The notes under the pieces were generated by a model. It made no database searches and was not told the origin of the DNA. It saw nothing but the letters and a program-made list of their open reading frames with translations. This document shows, piece by piece, positions 14,875-23,487 of a stretch of DNA of 55,951 nucleotides. Every line of letters starts with the position of its first letter. The first letter of the stretch is position 1. Source of the stretch: Spirochaetia bacterium UBA2205. Its GTDB lineage: Bacteria > Spirochaetota > UBA4802 > UB4802. The stretch spans positions 3,565 to 59,515 of the forward strand of contig DCUV01000065.1 of NCBI GenBank assembly GCA_002328585.1, read 5' to 3'. The translations under genes were made by a program, and so were the position numbers.

Positions 14875-16455
14875 ATGAAAAAAGCTGCTGCAAAGAAAGA
14901 GGAAAAAACAATAGCCATCAATCCTGCCACCGGTGAGGTTTTAGCAAATTTCCCCATCAACACCGTTGAAGATGTTAAAAAAGCGGTTGAAGAAGCCCGT
15001 ATAGCACAACCTTTATGGCAGGCTTTACCTGTTAAGCAACGGGTGTACCATATAAAAAAATGTATTGATTTTCTACAACAGAACGCAGAGGAAATTGCTA
15101 AAGTAATTTCTCAGGATAATGGTAAAACAATAGTTGATGCATTGACTGCTGAGATAGTTCCTGCTGTGCTTGCTACAAGGTTTTATTGTAAAAATGCACA
15201 AAAATTCCTGAACGATAGAAAGTTGCCAATGGGTTCTATATTGTTTGTCAATAAGCGAAGTAAAATAGTGCGTGTTCCCTATGGTGTTGTAGGTATTATA
15301 TCCCCATGGAATTATCCATTTTCCATTCCTTATTCTGAAATTATTATGGGATTGTTAGCAGGGAATGCAGTAATAGTAAAGACAGCTTCAGAAACACAAT
15401 GTGTAGGTCATATTTTAAAAGAGTGTATTGAAGCAGCTCAGTTGCCTCCTCATATATTTACCTATATCAATATGCCGGGTAGTATTGCTGGTGATGCATT
15501 CATTGAGGCTGGTATAGATAAATTATTTTTTACTGGTTCGGTAAGGGTAGGCAAATACCTTATGAATAAAGCATCTGAACGATTAACTCCTCTGGTACTT
15601 GAACTTGGTGGCAATGACCCAATGATTGTTTGTGATGATGCCGATCTGTATAGGGCAGCTGCAGGTGCTGTATGGGCTGGTATGCAAAATGCAGGGCAGT
15701 CATGCGGGGGAGTTGAAAGGATATATGTCGATAGAAAAGTATATAATAAATTCCTTACAATCTTAAAGGGCATGGTAGAATCATTGCGAGTTGGTGATGG
15801 GAGTGATATCTCATCTGATATTGGTGCGATGACAACAAAGAGGCAGATGGAGGTAGTACAACATCATATTGACGATGCTGTTAAAAAAGGTGCAACAATA
15901 TATGCCAGATCCAAAGTTAATGGTAAAAAAGGCCAGTTTATGCCATGTATGGTACTTACGGATGTTAACCATGATATGCTGACAATGAAAGATGAAACCT
16001 TCGGACCCATAGTAGGCGTTATGCCGTATGATACAATTGATGAGGCAATAGCGTTGTCAAATGATTCGTATCTTGGATTAACAGCGTCAGTATGGTCAAA
16101 GAACAGATCTAAAGCAATGAAGATAGGCAGACAAATAAAAGCAGGTGCCATCACAATAAATGATCATTTGATGAGCCATGGATTGGCTGAGACTCCATGG
16201 GGTGGATTTAAAGAAAGCGGGATAGGAAGAACTCATGGGGATATTGGTTTTGCAGAAATGACACAGCCGCAGGTCATTGTAAATGATATTTTACCATTTG
16301 CTCGCAGAAATTTCTGGTGGAAGCCTTCTGATCAAAGACAATATGAAGGACTAAAGGGAGCAATTGATGTTCTTTATGCTAAAGGGGTTTCCCATAAAAT
16401 TAAGGCATTGTTTAATTTATCAAAAGCTTTTTTGACAACATTTATCAGGCTATAG
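14875..16455 (+). CDS. NAD(P)-dependent aldehyde dehydrogenase
   Basis: Oxidises an aldehyde to the acid (or acyl product) with NAD(P). The 526 residues show the family plan: ISPWNYPF with Asn146, the GSVRVG nucleotide-binding turn, Glu243 in LELGGNDP, the catalytic Cys277 in GQSCGG, and ETFGPIVGVMPY near residue 375. A Lys/Ala/Glu-rich start (MKKAAAKKEEK) and a C-terminal extension of about 50 residues after the usual end (from RNFWWKPSD on, with a hydrophobic AFLTTFIRL tail) are unusual and could attach it to a membrane. A clear GGAGG site precedes ATG 14875. Substrate unknown; it may pair with the class III aminotransferase at 9765, which would make or use an aldehyde (inference). Confidence 0.92.
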   Translation: MKKAAAKKEEKTIAINPATGEVLANFPINTVEDVKKAVEEARIAQPLWQALPVKQRVYHIKKCIDFLQQNAEEIAKVISQDNGKTIVDALTAEIVPAVLATRFYCKNAQKFLNDRKLPMGSILFVNKRSKIVRVPYGVVGIISPWNYPFSIPYSEIIMGLLAGNAVIVKTASETQCVGHILKECIEAAQLPPHIFTYINMPGSIAGDAFIEAGIDKLFFTGSVRVGKYLMNKASERLTPLVLELGGNDPMIVCDDADLYRAAAGAVWAGMQNAGQSCGGVERIYVDRKVYNKFLTILKGMVESLRVGDGSDISSDIGAMTTKRQMEVVQHHIDDAVKKGATIYARSKVNGKKGQFMPCMVLTDVNHDMLTMKDETFGPIVGVMPYDTIDEAIALSNDSYLGLTASVWSKNRSKAMKIGRQIKAGAITINDHLMSHGLAETPWGGFKESGIGRTHGDIGFAEMTQPQVIVNDILPFARRNFWWKPSDQRQYEGLKGAIDVLYAKGVSHKIKALFNLSKAFLTTFIRL

Positions 16456-17037
16456 TTCGTAACTTATATTTCGATAAATTACCATGCGTTTTCAGTGTAC
16501 GTGATGTTTTGTGAAGAGTCAATGGTATAACTAAATAAGTGCATTAAGCATTAAACATGGAATCATCGTTATGTTGAGTGGTGGGAAGATGATTTATGGT
16601 TATGCTGTAACCACCCATAGGGGATAAACATACAACGCTACTGTCATTCTGAGCCGAAGGCAAAGAATCTCGTTGTTGCTCTTTGTTGAATGAAGGGATT
16701 CTTTAGTTGTGATACTCCCTTAGAATGATAATGGTAAATAATTTTGTTTTTGGGTGAGTAACAAATTCAGGAATATTGCAAAACAAATAACAGGTTATCA
16801 TACTGGCGGTACAGGTGCAGTTGTTGGGTAATGTTTAATAAGGCATTACTTCAATTTTTTTTATTTTTTTTGGCGATAGTAATTCTGGTATTATGTCTCC
16901 AGTCTAAAAAAATTAATTTTAAAGGTATATTCCATACAACTTTTTATAACAATATATCGTGCAAAAAAAATTTCAGAGGGCTATAAAATAATGAGTTCGC
17001 ATTATATAATTTAATATAGTGATATGTGATAACTATA
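16456..17037. other. Gene-free region with repeats
   Basis: 582 bp between the aldehyde dehydrogenase and a frameshifted gene. It contains the 89-bp inverted-repeat element at 16642-16730 and one GCGATAG core at 16873-16879. The segment TGGAATCATCGTT near 16558 recurs near 32780 upstream of the DUF1353-like gene. The remainder is AT-rich with no coding signal that I can see. Confidence 0.5.
16642..16730. repeat. Imperfect inverted-repeat element (TCATTCTGAG/AAAGAATC type)
   Basis: Two arms face each other. TCATTCT (16644-16650) pairs with AGAATGA (16722-16728), and AAAGAATC (16662-16669) pairs with GATTCTTT (16697-16704), leaving a loop of about 27 bases. The left arm, TGTCATTCTGAGCCGAAGGC, is of a type often seen as a dispersed intergenic repeat in other bacteria (GTCATTCTGAGCGAAGCGAAG). 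It looks like a small non-coding mobile or REP-like element. Confidence 0.6.
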
Positions 17038-17669
17038 ATGGATAACAATTTCAATTCAAAAGATATTTTAGATGATAGAGATACTGATCTTGAAGTAATG
17101 TTGGAAGGAATGGGTAAATCATTGCTTTCAAAAATTCCTATTATTGGAGTACTTTACTTATTGAAGGCTATGATTTTTATAAGTCATACCAAAATGATAG
17201 GCTGACAAAAGAAGCTTTAAAAAATCTATTGGATAGAATTGAAGAAATTGAAAAAATTTGTCATGATGATTGGATTAAGACACAGGATGGAAAAATATTT
17301 GTATATAAGATAATGGATTGCATACTTGATTTACAGCTAGAAGATAAACAGGAATATTTTATAAATATTTTAATAAATGGAATTACTGACAAACAATTAT
17401 CAACATTAGACAAATATAATTTTATAGATATATTGAGAAAATTAAGTAAAAATTCTTTAATCATATTATCAGAATTATATAATTTGTATAAGGATGTTGT
17501 TAGAATTCCTGGTAGAGAAATTATTGGGAAACCATATCCAATAATTGATAAGATAGAAATTGCAAAAAAATTAAGTCATAAGATTCATCCATATATTACC
17601 AATTCTGCGCTTTATGAATTGGAGGGTTGCGGTCTTTTCAGTAATATTGCTATCAAATTAACTGCCTAA
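17038..17669 (+). pseudogene. Frameshifted hypothetical gene
   Basis: ATG 17038 opens a 55-codon frame (MDNNFNSKDILDDRDTDLEV, then GMGKSLLSKIPIIGVLYLLK) that stops at 17203-17205. The +2 frame continues through the same place (GYDFYKSYQNDRLTKEALKN, LLDRIEEIEK) and runs to 17669. The two parts fit the order of a known type of hypothetical protein from memory: a short hydrophobic SLPVVG-like segment, then LLDRIDD-type helices that measure out repeated helical units. The most economical reading is one gene of about 210 codons broken by an indel between 17140 and 17200. A sequencing error is possible. Function unknown. Confidence 0.5.
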
Positions 17670-17762
17670 CAAAAGCATTTTATCTTTCATGGAATTGTCT
17701 CTATATCCATTTTATATTTTGAGAAATTCTTTTTTAGATAATTTATGTAACCTATTTAATGA

Positions 17763-17790
17763 TTGACTGATTGAAAACATTTTTAATAAT
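17763..17790 (+). promoter_or_regulatory. Probable promoter for the 17825 gene
   Basis: TTGACT (17763-17768), a 16-bp spacer and AATAAT (17785-17790). It would give a leader of about 28 bases before ATG 17825. Confidence 0.4.
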
Positions 17791-17824
17791 GGCGCAGATT
17801 AAAAAAATATAAAAGTAGATATTA

Positions 17825-19540
17825 ATGTTCAGCGAATATGTTTCAGATTTTTTAAAACAGATTTTCAGCAGGGAAAATATAAAGTTTCTGGCAATCATTG
17901 TATGGATGATGAGTTCCGCCTGTATCCTCTATTTTTTTGACAGTGACATTCCAATTTCAATTTCAATAAAAATTTTTGCAGTATCATTATTCTTTTCTCT
18001 TGCATGGTTTTTACTTATTATCCTTTTGGGTTGGGAAAGGAAGTGGCTGTTTATAGTTCTATCTATTCTGGTGATAATTCCTTCTTTACTTGTGGTGTCT
18101 GCTTATGCCATTACAGGTTCTATCCTTCACAGGAGTGATTTCAGGGTTGTTTATACAACAAATTCATCCGAATCAATAGAGTTTGCCATTCAGTTTATGC
18201 GTTTTAAGGCAGTTGCATTAGTTTTAAGCTACATTTTACCTCTCTTCCTATTGTTCAAAATAAAACCTACAAAGCTGAAAATAAGCAGGACAAAAAAAAT
18301 AGTTCTTTTGCTATTGATAGTTTTATCTGTTGTAATGCTATGTAAAAATAACTGGCGACTTATATCCAAACGATATCATGTTATAGATTTTTATCGCTCA
18401 TATTACGATTTTCAGCAGGAGAAGAAGTTTGACCAGTGGCAAGCAATAAGAAAAAAGTTAAAGTTTACTGATCCGGTAATATCAGAACTGAATATTAAAC
18501 AACCTAAAACTTTTGTATTGATAATAGGTGAGTCATTATCACGGTATCATATGCAGCTTTATGGATATCCAAGAGAAACCAATCCCAAACTCACAGCAAT
18601 GAAGGATAAGCTCTTTGTTTTTAATGATGTGGTTTCTCCAGCAACAACAACCATTGATGCACTGCAGCTGGTATTGACACTGGCAGATCATGAGCATCCT
18701 GAATATTATTTTGAAAAGCGATCAATTGTTAATCTCTTCGCTGATACAGGGTATGATACTGTCTGGTTAGGCAACCAGAATTTCAGGGGTAACAGGTACA
18801 ACATAGGACATGGTATAATAGCAAGTGAATGTAAAACAGCTTTTGAGTTAAGAGGCGATAACGATGGGATAGTGATCGATGCACTGAGGAAAATATTGAG
18901 TAGTGAAAATAATAAAGACAAAATAGTGTTTATTCATCTACGAGGTTCCCATACAGAATACAGTAAACGATATCCAAAAGAATATAGCTATTTTGACAAC
19001 AAAATCATTCCAATCCCTTATGATAAAGGTTTTTCTAATAATCAAAAAAAGATTATAGATGAATATGATAATAGCGTACGATATAACGATCATATCATTG
19101 CAGCAATTATTGAACTTGTTAAAGCACAGTGTGAATATTCATGGGTTCTCTATTTTTCTGATCATGGTGAAGAGGTCTTTGAGTACAGGGATATGTTTGG
19201 TCATCAGGGGATGAATTTTTCAAAATATATGTGCGATATACCATTTATACTGTGGGTATCTGATAAGTATAAGGCAGCCAACCGTGAATTATTTGCAAAA
19301 TTGCCCGGATACCTCAATAGACCATATTCTACTGAGAATGCAATCCATACTATCTCATCCTTATCTAAATTAAAATATGCTGATTTTGATCCAAGCAGGA
19401 GTATACTTTCTGCTAATTTTATAGTAAAAGAAAGATTTGTTAATAATAAACCTTATAAAGCGGTCCCCGATAAGAAAGCAGAGATTGAACGTGAGTATGG
19501 TAAGTTAATAATAAACATTATAAAACGGTCCCCCCTTTAA
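17825..19540 (+). CDS. Phosphoethanolamine transferase-like sulfatase-fold enzyme (EptA/CptA type)
   Basis: 571 residues. Four to five N-terminal membrane helices (within about 1-180) are followed by a periplasmic alkaline-phosphatase-like domain. Metal and catalytic residues are placed as in the family: LIIGESLSRYHMQLYGYPRE (metal Glu), VSPATTTIDALQ (nucleophile Thr), FIHLRGSHTEY (His) and YFSDHGEEVFE (Asp-His), with GHQGMNF after. Such enzymes transfer phosphoethanolamine from phosphatidylethanolamine to lipid A or another glycan. A promoter lies at 17763-17790; the ribosome binding site is weak. It stands alone, so the acceptor is unknown. Spirochaete lipid A is unusual, and a different glycan or glycolipid acceptor is possible (inference). 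Confidence 0.85.
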   Translation: MFSEYVSDFLKQIFSRENIKFLAIIVWMMSSACILYFFDSDIPISISIKIFAVSLFFSLAWFLLIILLGWERKWLFIVLSILVIIPSLLVVSAYAITGSILHRSDFRVVYTTNSSESIEFAIQFMRFKAVALVLSYILPLFLLFKIKPTKLKISRTKKIVLLLLIVLSVVMLCKNNWRLISKRYHVIDFYRSYYDFQQEKKFDQWQAIRKKLKFTDPVISELNIKQPKTFVLIIGESLSRYHMQLYGYPRETNPKLTAMKDKLFVFNDVVSPATTTIDALQLVLTLADHEHPEYYFEKRSIVNLFADTGYDTVWLGNQNFRGNRYNIGHGIIASECKTAFELRGDNDGIVIDALRKILSSENNKDKIVFIHLRGSHTEYSKRYPKEYSYFDNKIIPIPYDKGFSNNQKKIIDEYDNSVRYNDHIIAAIIELVKAQCEYSWVLYFSDHGEEVFEYRDMFGHQGMNFSKYMCDIPFILWVSDKYKAANRELFAKLPGYLNRPYSTENAIHTISSLSKLKYADFDPSRSILSANFIVKERFVNNKPYKAVPDKKAEIEREYGKLIINIIKRSPL

Positions 19541-19962
19541 AAATAGAAATATGCACCCCTGCTATTCAGGGTGTGACCCGTAATCTGCTTTTTGCGTTAT
19601 GTTCGGGTAGTATAATGGTAACTCTAATAGGATTTTGACAATGAAATCATTCGTTGCTGCAAAAATACAACACGTATGAAGTTTGCTTTTCAAACTATTT
19701 TCATCACATGATTGGTGGTATTGCTAAACTATAGATAACAGCAAGCTGGCTAACGGCACTTCCTTTAAATTAAAAAAGATAGATTCAAAGAATGCTACCA
19801 TCGATTGCTATTACGATGACTTCATCCGGTATATATACTCTCGTATGCTTCAATTTTTAACGTATTGCAGTTTTTTGATGTCTGAATAACAAAAAATAAA
19901 AATATCTTGACAATTAATCGTATTAACGATGGTGTGCTAAAAACATTCTTATTATATGTTAT
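19541..19962. other. Intergenic region with a hairpin
   Basis: 422 bp. A stem at 19554-19573 (CACCCCTG then CAGGGTG with one bulged C, loop about 5) directly follows the transferase gene. It is not followed by a run of T, so it may be a weak or factor-assisted terminator. Towards the end, TTGACA (19907-19912) precedes the small membrane protein gene, and ATCGTATTAACGAT (19917-19930) forms a short dyad that could be an operator. No coding remnant seen. Confidence 0.4.
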
Positions 19963-20208
19963 ATGGTTGTTATGACTTTTACACGTGATCATATCGCTTT
20001 TTTTATTGGGTTTGTTATTCTTGGTGGTATATTGGGGATAGCTGTTGGTTCTTTCATGGTGAAATTAGCACCATCGTTATCTATTATAACAGCGCCATTA
20101 ACAAAGCCTATCGGTTTTGATTGTGAATTAATCAGTGTATATATTCGTCTGAATATTGCTGCAGTTGCAGGCATGATTGCAGGTATTGTATTATTTAGAT
20201 GGATTTAA
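19963..20208 (+). CDS. Small membrane protein, DUF4321-like
   Basis: 81 residues with two hydrophobic segments: FFIGFVILGGILGIAVGSFM (about 12-32) and LNIAAVAGMIAGIVLFRW (about 62-80). The pattern of glycine-rich first helix, APSLSIITAP..IGF linker and second helix ending in a basic residue resembles DUF4321 proteins. ATG 19963 or the in-frame ATG 19972 could be the start; neither has a strong ribosome binding site. It lies upstream of rpsB, separated by a promoter at 20311-20340. Function unknown. Confidence 0.62.
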   Translation: MVVMTFTRDHIAFFIGFVILGGILGIAVGSFMVKLAPSLSIITAPLTKPIGFDCELISVYIRLNIAAVAGMIAGIVLFRWI

Positions 20209-20310
20209 TCTGTTACGGTTGCACTTGCAACTATCACACATCCTGACAAAATGGGATGTATACATGTAAACCAATTCAAGGTAATTGGTTGCTTCAGGCC
20301 ATGAATAATT

Positions 20311-20340
20311 TTAGCAGGAACTATCGAACACTTTTATAAT
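20311..20340 (+). promoter_or_regulatory. Promoter of the rpsB operon
   Basis: TTAGCA (20311-20316), an 18-bp spacer and a perfect TATAAT (20335-20340). The predicted leader is about 77 bases, ending with GAGGAGGT before TTG 20424. The spacer contains GAACTATCGA, one base off the dispersed GCGATAGTTC motif. Confidence 0.6.
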
Positions 20341-20423
20341 CTTTTTGAATAAACAGCAATGTTTATTTGATAGTTAAATAAATGTGTTTTTTAACATTGA
20401 ATCTTATATGAGGAGGTACTTCA

Positions 20424-21239
20424 TTGTCAGTTATATCAATGAAAGCACTATTGGAATCAGGGGTTCATTTTGGTCATCAGACAAGAAGATGGAATCCCCG
20501 AATGGCACAGTTTATTTTTACTGCGCGTAATGGTATCCACATTATCGATTTGCAAAAAACAATGCAGCGTCTTAAGCTTGCATATGCAGCGATGAAAGAA
20601 ATTGCAGCCAAAGGTGGCAGAATACTTTTTGTTGGCACAAAAAAACAGGCTCAGGCTGCAGTAAAGGAATATGCACAGAAATGCGGACAATTTTATGTAT
20701 CTGAACGATGGTTGGGTGGATTGTTAACTAATTTCAAAACTGTTTCACGTTCCATCCAACGATTGAAAGAACTGGAGCAGATGGAAATAACAGGAAAGTG
20801 GGATGCTGAAACTAAAAAAGAAATCCTTGAGCTGACGCGCGAATTGGAACGCAAGCGCAAAGTACTTGAAGGTATCAAGGATATGGACAAATTGCCTGAA
20901 GCATTATTCATCATTGATCCCAAACGTGAAGCTATTGCTGTTCAGGAGGCACGAAAGCTGGGTATTCCTATTTTTTCTGTCGTTGATACCAACTGTAACC
21001 CTGATGAAATAGATTACCCAATCCCTGGCAATGATGATGCAATAAGGGCAATAGCATTATTTTTAGAGGTGATGTCTAATGCAATTATTGAGGGGCAATC
21101 GGCAGGGCAGGTAACTGGCGAAGCTGCGACAGCTACCATTGACTTTGTTGAAGAAGAGCAATCCGAAACAAAACCCGAGAAAGATTATGCTGAGGAATAT
21201 GCTGATGAAATTGATGTGTATGAAGATGACAGACGGTAG
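20424..21239 (+). CDS. rpsB: 30S ribosomal protein S2
   Basis: 271 residues with family marks: the MKALLESGVHFGHQTRRWNP start, LFVGTKKQAQ, YVSERWLGGLLTN, and PEALFIIDPKREAIAVQEA with GIPIFSVVDTNCNPD. A TTG start at 20424 is supported by GAGGAGGT at 20409-20416. The C-terminus carries an acidic tail of about 30 residues (EEEQSETKPEKDYAEEYADE) beyond the globular domain. First gene of the rpsB-tsf-pyrH-frr-uppS-cdsA-dxr-rseP-ispG run, the classical bacterial order. Confidence 0.98.
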   Translation: MSVISMKALLESGVHFGHQTRRWNPRMAQFIFTARNGIHIIDLQKTMQRLKLAYAAMKEIAAKGGRILFVGTKKQAQAAVKEYAQKCGQFYVSERWLGGLLTNFKTVSRSIQRLKELEQMEITGKWDAETKKEILELTRELERKRKVLEGIKDMDKLPEALFIIDPKREAIAVQEARKLGIPIFSVVDTNCNPDEIDYPIPGNDDAIRAIALFLEVMSNAIIEGQSAGQVTGEAATATIDFVEEEQSETKPEKDYAEEYADEIDVYEDDRR

Positions 21240-21286
21240 CCTGTGAATGTAATAATATTATTTTATAGTGTATAAGGAGTAGTAAT

Positions 21287-21886
21287 GTGGCTGATATTAC
21301 AAGTGACATGATAAAAGAATTACGTGAAAAAACTCAAGCAGGTATGCTTGATTGTAAAAAAGCATTGATAGAATGCGGCGGCGATAGAGAAGCAGCAGTT
21401 GATTATTTGCGCAAAAAAGGGCTTGCTGCTGCCAATAAGCGCGAAGGTCGTATTGCAAAAGAGGGGATTATTGCTTCCTACATTCATAATAACAGTAAAA
21501 TTGGTGTGCTTTTAGAGCTTAACTGTGAAACTGATTTTGTTGCACGTAATCAGGATTTTCAGAATCTGGCAAAGGATTTATGTATGCAGGTTGCTGCTGC
21601 AAATCCCTTATATGTAAGCCCTGAAGATGTTGCTGCTGATGTGCTGGAGCGTGAGAAGGAAATATACAGGGAACAACTTAAAGAAAGTGGTAAACCAGCA
21701 AATGTTATAGAAAAAATTGTTGAAGGAAAATTACAAAAGTTTTATTCTGAAGTATGCCTTTTAGAGCAGGAATTTATTAAAGACAATAAGGTCATTATTA
21801 AGGACCTTATCAAAAATAAGATTGCTACCTATGGCGAAAATATAACTGTTGGTCGTTTTGTTCGTTTCCAGATAGGGCAGCGATAG
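21287..21886 (+). CDS. tsf: Elongation factor Ts
   Basis: EF-Ts exchanges GDP for GTP on EF-Tu. The N-terminal UBA-like domain (MIKELREKTQAGMLDCKKAL) and the TDFVARN signature are clear. At 199 residues it is the short form with one dimerisation subdomain, instead of the roughly 280 residues of the E. coli type. It starts with GTG at 21287 after AAGGAG; an overlapping ATG at 21285 is out of frame. It follows rpsB by 47 bp. A GCGATAG core lies at 21381. Confidence 0.97.
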   Translation: MADITSDMIKELREKTQAGMLDCKKALIECGGDREAAVDYLRKKGLAAANKREGRIAKEGIIASYIHNNSKIGVLLELNCETDFVARNQDFQNLAKDLCMQVAAANPLYVSPEDVAADVLEREKEIYREQLKESGKPANVIEKIVEGKLQKFYSEVCLLEQEFIKDNKVIIKDLIKNKIATYGENITVGRFVRFQIGQR

Positions 21887-21927
21887 TTATGTACATATGT
21901 TACGTTGCCATACTATAGGTTAACAGG

Positions 21928-22650
21928 ATGGAAGAAGAATCACAGCCAAAATATAAACGAATTTTATTAAAACTCAGTGGCGAGGCGCTTGCAGGACAAA
22001 ATAAAGTGGGAATCAATCCTGAGATTGTTTCCCATATTGCCCGTGAGGTTAAAAAAGCCTACACCATGGGAGTTGATATTGCGCTTGTCATTGGTGGCGG
22101 TAATATTTTCAGAGGTTCAGTTGGTACATCAATAGGCATTGAACGAGCCACCGGTGATTATATGGGGATGCTTGGAACGATTATCAATGCCCTGGCAGTC
22201 CAGAGTGTACTTGAAAATATGCAAATACCAACCCGTGTTATGACAGCCATTGAGATGCGCCAGGTAGCCGAGCCATATATACGGAGAAGAGCATTACGCC
22301 ATCTTGAAAAAAGAAGAATTGTTATTTTTGCAGCAGGTACCGGCAATCCATTTTTTACTACTGATACAGCGGCAGCACTCAGAGCTATTGAAATAGGTGC
22401 TGATCTTCTTTGTAAAGCTACTAAAGTTGATGGGGTATACGACAAAGATCCTGTCAAATTTCCTGAAGCAAATAAAATGAATACAGTATCCTATATGGAT
22501 GTAATCAAACAGCAGTTAGGTGTAATGGATTACACTGCCGTTTCATTATGCATGGAAAATAAATTGCTGCTTGTGGTATTTAACCTGTTTGATGAAGGAT
22601 CACTGGCAAGAATTTTGAACGGTGAGCCGGTAGGGACAAAGATTTTGTAA
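21928..22650 (+). CDS. pyrH: UMP kinase
   Basis: 240 residues of the amino-acid-kinase fold: KRILLKLSGEAL at the start, VIGGGNIFRG, ERATGDYMGMLGTIINALA, FAAGTGNPFFTTDTAAALRA and KATKVDGVYDKDP. It phosphorylates UMP to UDP for RNA and for nucleotide-sugar supply. The first eight residues (MEEESQPK) extend a little past the core. It follows tsf by 41 bp. A 249-bp gap with a palindromic repeat separates it from frr. Confidence 0.98.
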   Translation: MEEESQPKYKRILLKLSGEALAGQNKVGINPEIVSHIAREVKKAYTMGVDIALVIGGGNIFRGSVGTSIGIERATGDYMGMLGTIINALAVQSVLENMQIPTRVMTAIEMRQVAEPYIRRRALRHLEKRRIVIFAAGTGNPFFTTDTAAALRAIEIGADLLCKATKVDGVYDKDPVKFPEANKMNTVSYMDVIKQQLGVMDYTAVSLCMENKLLLVVFNLFDEGSLARILNGEPVGTKIL

Positions 22651-22824
22651 ATGCTACGATGACTTATTTTAAAAATTTTTGTAAGCAATTTTTATTCAGC
22701 GATGAAGTGTTTCAATAGATGACGATGGTAAAATCACATCGTTGTGATGTTGCCAGTGTAGCAATGAATGAGTAAAATTATTGGAACATCGTGAGGGACA
22801 TTATACTATTAGAATCTAAAAAAA

Positions 22825-22849
22825 GATTTCGGGTCAAGCCCGGAATGAC
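22825..22849. repeat. Palindromic intergenic repeat (AAGCCCGG type)
   Basis: A 25-base imperfect palindrome with core TTCGGGTCAAGCCCGGAATG, matching 13685-13709 at 22 of 25 positions. It sits between pyrH and frr and could form a hairpin that separates or attenuates the two parts of the operon. Confidence 0.68.
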
Positions 22850-22899
22850 AATAGTGTGTAATTCTATATTCTATTTACTCTATTTTCGGAGGAATGTGT

Positions 22900-23457
22900 A
22901 TGATAAAGGATATTCTTGATGATGTAAAAAATCGCATGCAAAAAAGTGTTCAGGCTCTGGCAAAAGATTTCACCACTATACGAACGGGAAGAGCTAATCC
23001 AGCGATATTTGATAATGTAAAGGTTGAAACGTATGGTACTGAAATGCCATTGAATCAGGTAGCAACCATTTCATGCCCTGAACCACGATTGGTAGTGATT
23101 CAACCCTGGGATAGAACAAATTTAGGAGCAATAGAAAAAGCTATATTAAAATCAAATCTTTCATTAACACCTAATAATGATGGCAATATTATACGCATTC
23201 AGATCCCTGAACTTACTGAAGAAAGAAGAAAAGAATATGTTAAGATGATAAAACAAAAGGCTGAGGACTGCAAGGTTGCAATACGGAATATCCGACGTGA
23301 CGGTAATGATATGATTAAAGATCTTGAAAAATCAAAAGATGTTTCCGAGGATGATGCAAAGAATGCACTGGATGAAGTTCAAAAGTTAACCGATAAGTTT
23401 GTTGGTGAAGTGCAGATGATGACAGATAATAAAGAAAAAGAGATTATGAGCTTGTAA
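22900..23457 (+). CDS. frr: Ribosome recycling factor
   Basis: 185 residues, the standard length. RRF releases ribosomes after termination together with EF-G. Marks: FTTIRTGRANPAIFDNVKVE near the start, PWDRTNLGAIEKAI, and PELTEERRKEYVK. ATG 22900 is chosen because GGAGG at 22888-22892 is 7 bases before it; the ATG at 22894 is too close to the site. Downstream is uppS after 30 bp. Confidence 0.97.
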   Translation: MIKDILDDVKNRMQKSVQALAKDFTTIRTGRANPAIFDNVKVETYGTEMPLNQVATISCPEPRLVVIQPWDRTNLGAIEKAILKSNLSLTPNNDGNIIRIQIPELTEERRKEYVKMIKQKAEDCKVAIRNIRRDGNDMIKDLEKSKDVSEDDAKNALDEVQKLTDKFVGEVQMMTDNKEKEIMSL

Positions 23458-23487
23458 GTATTTTCAAACTATGTTATACTATATATT

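Noticed and set aside
19554..19573. Strong intrinsic terminator after the phosphoethanolamine transferase-like gene
   Set aside because: The stem is good but has a bulge and is not followed by a T-run, so I list it only as a hairpin in the gap.
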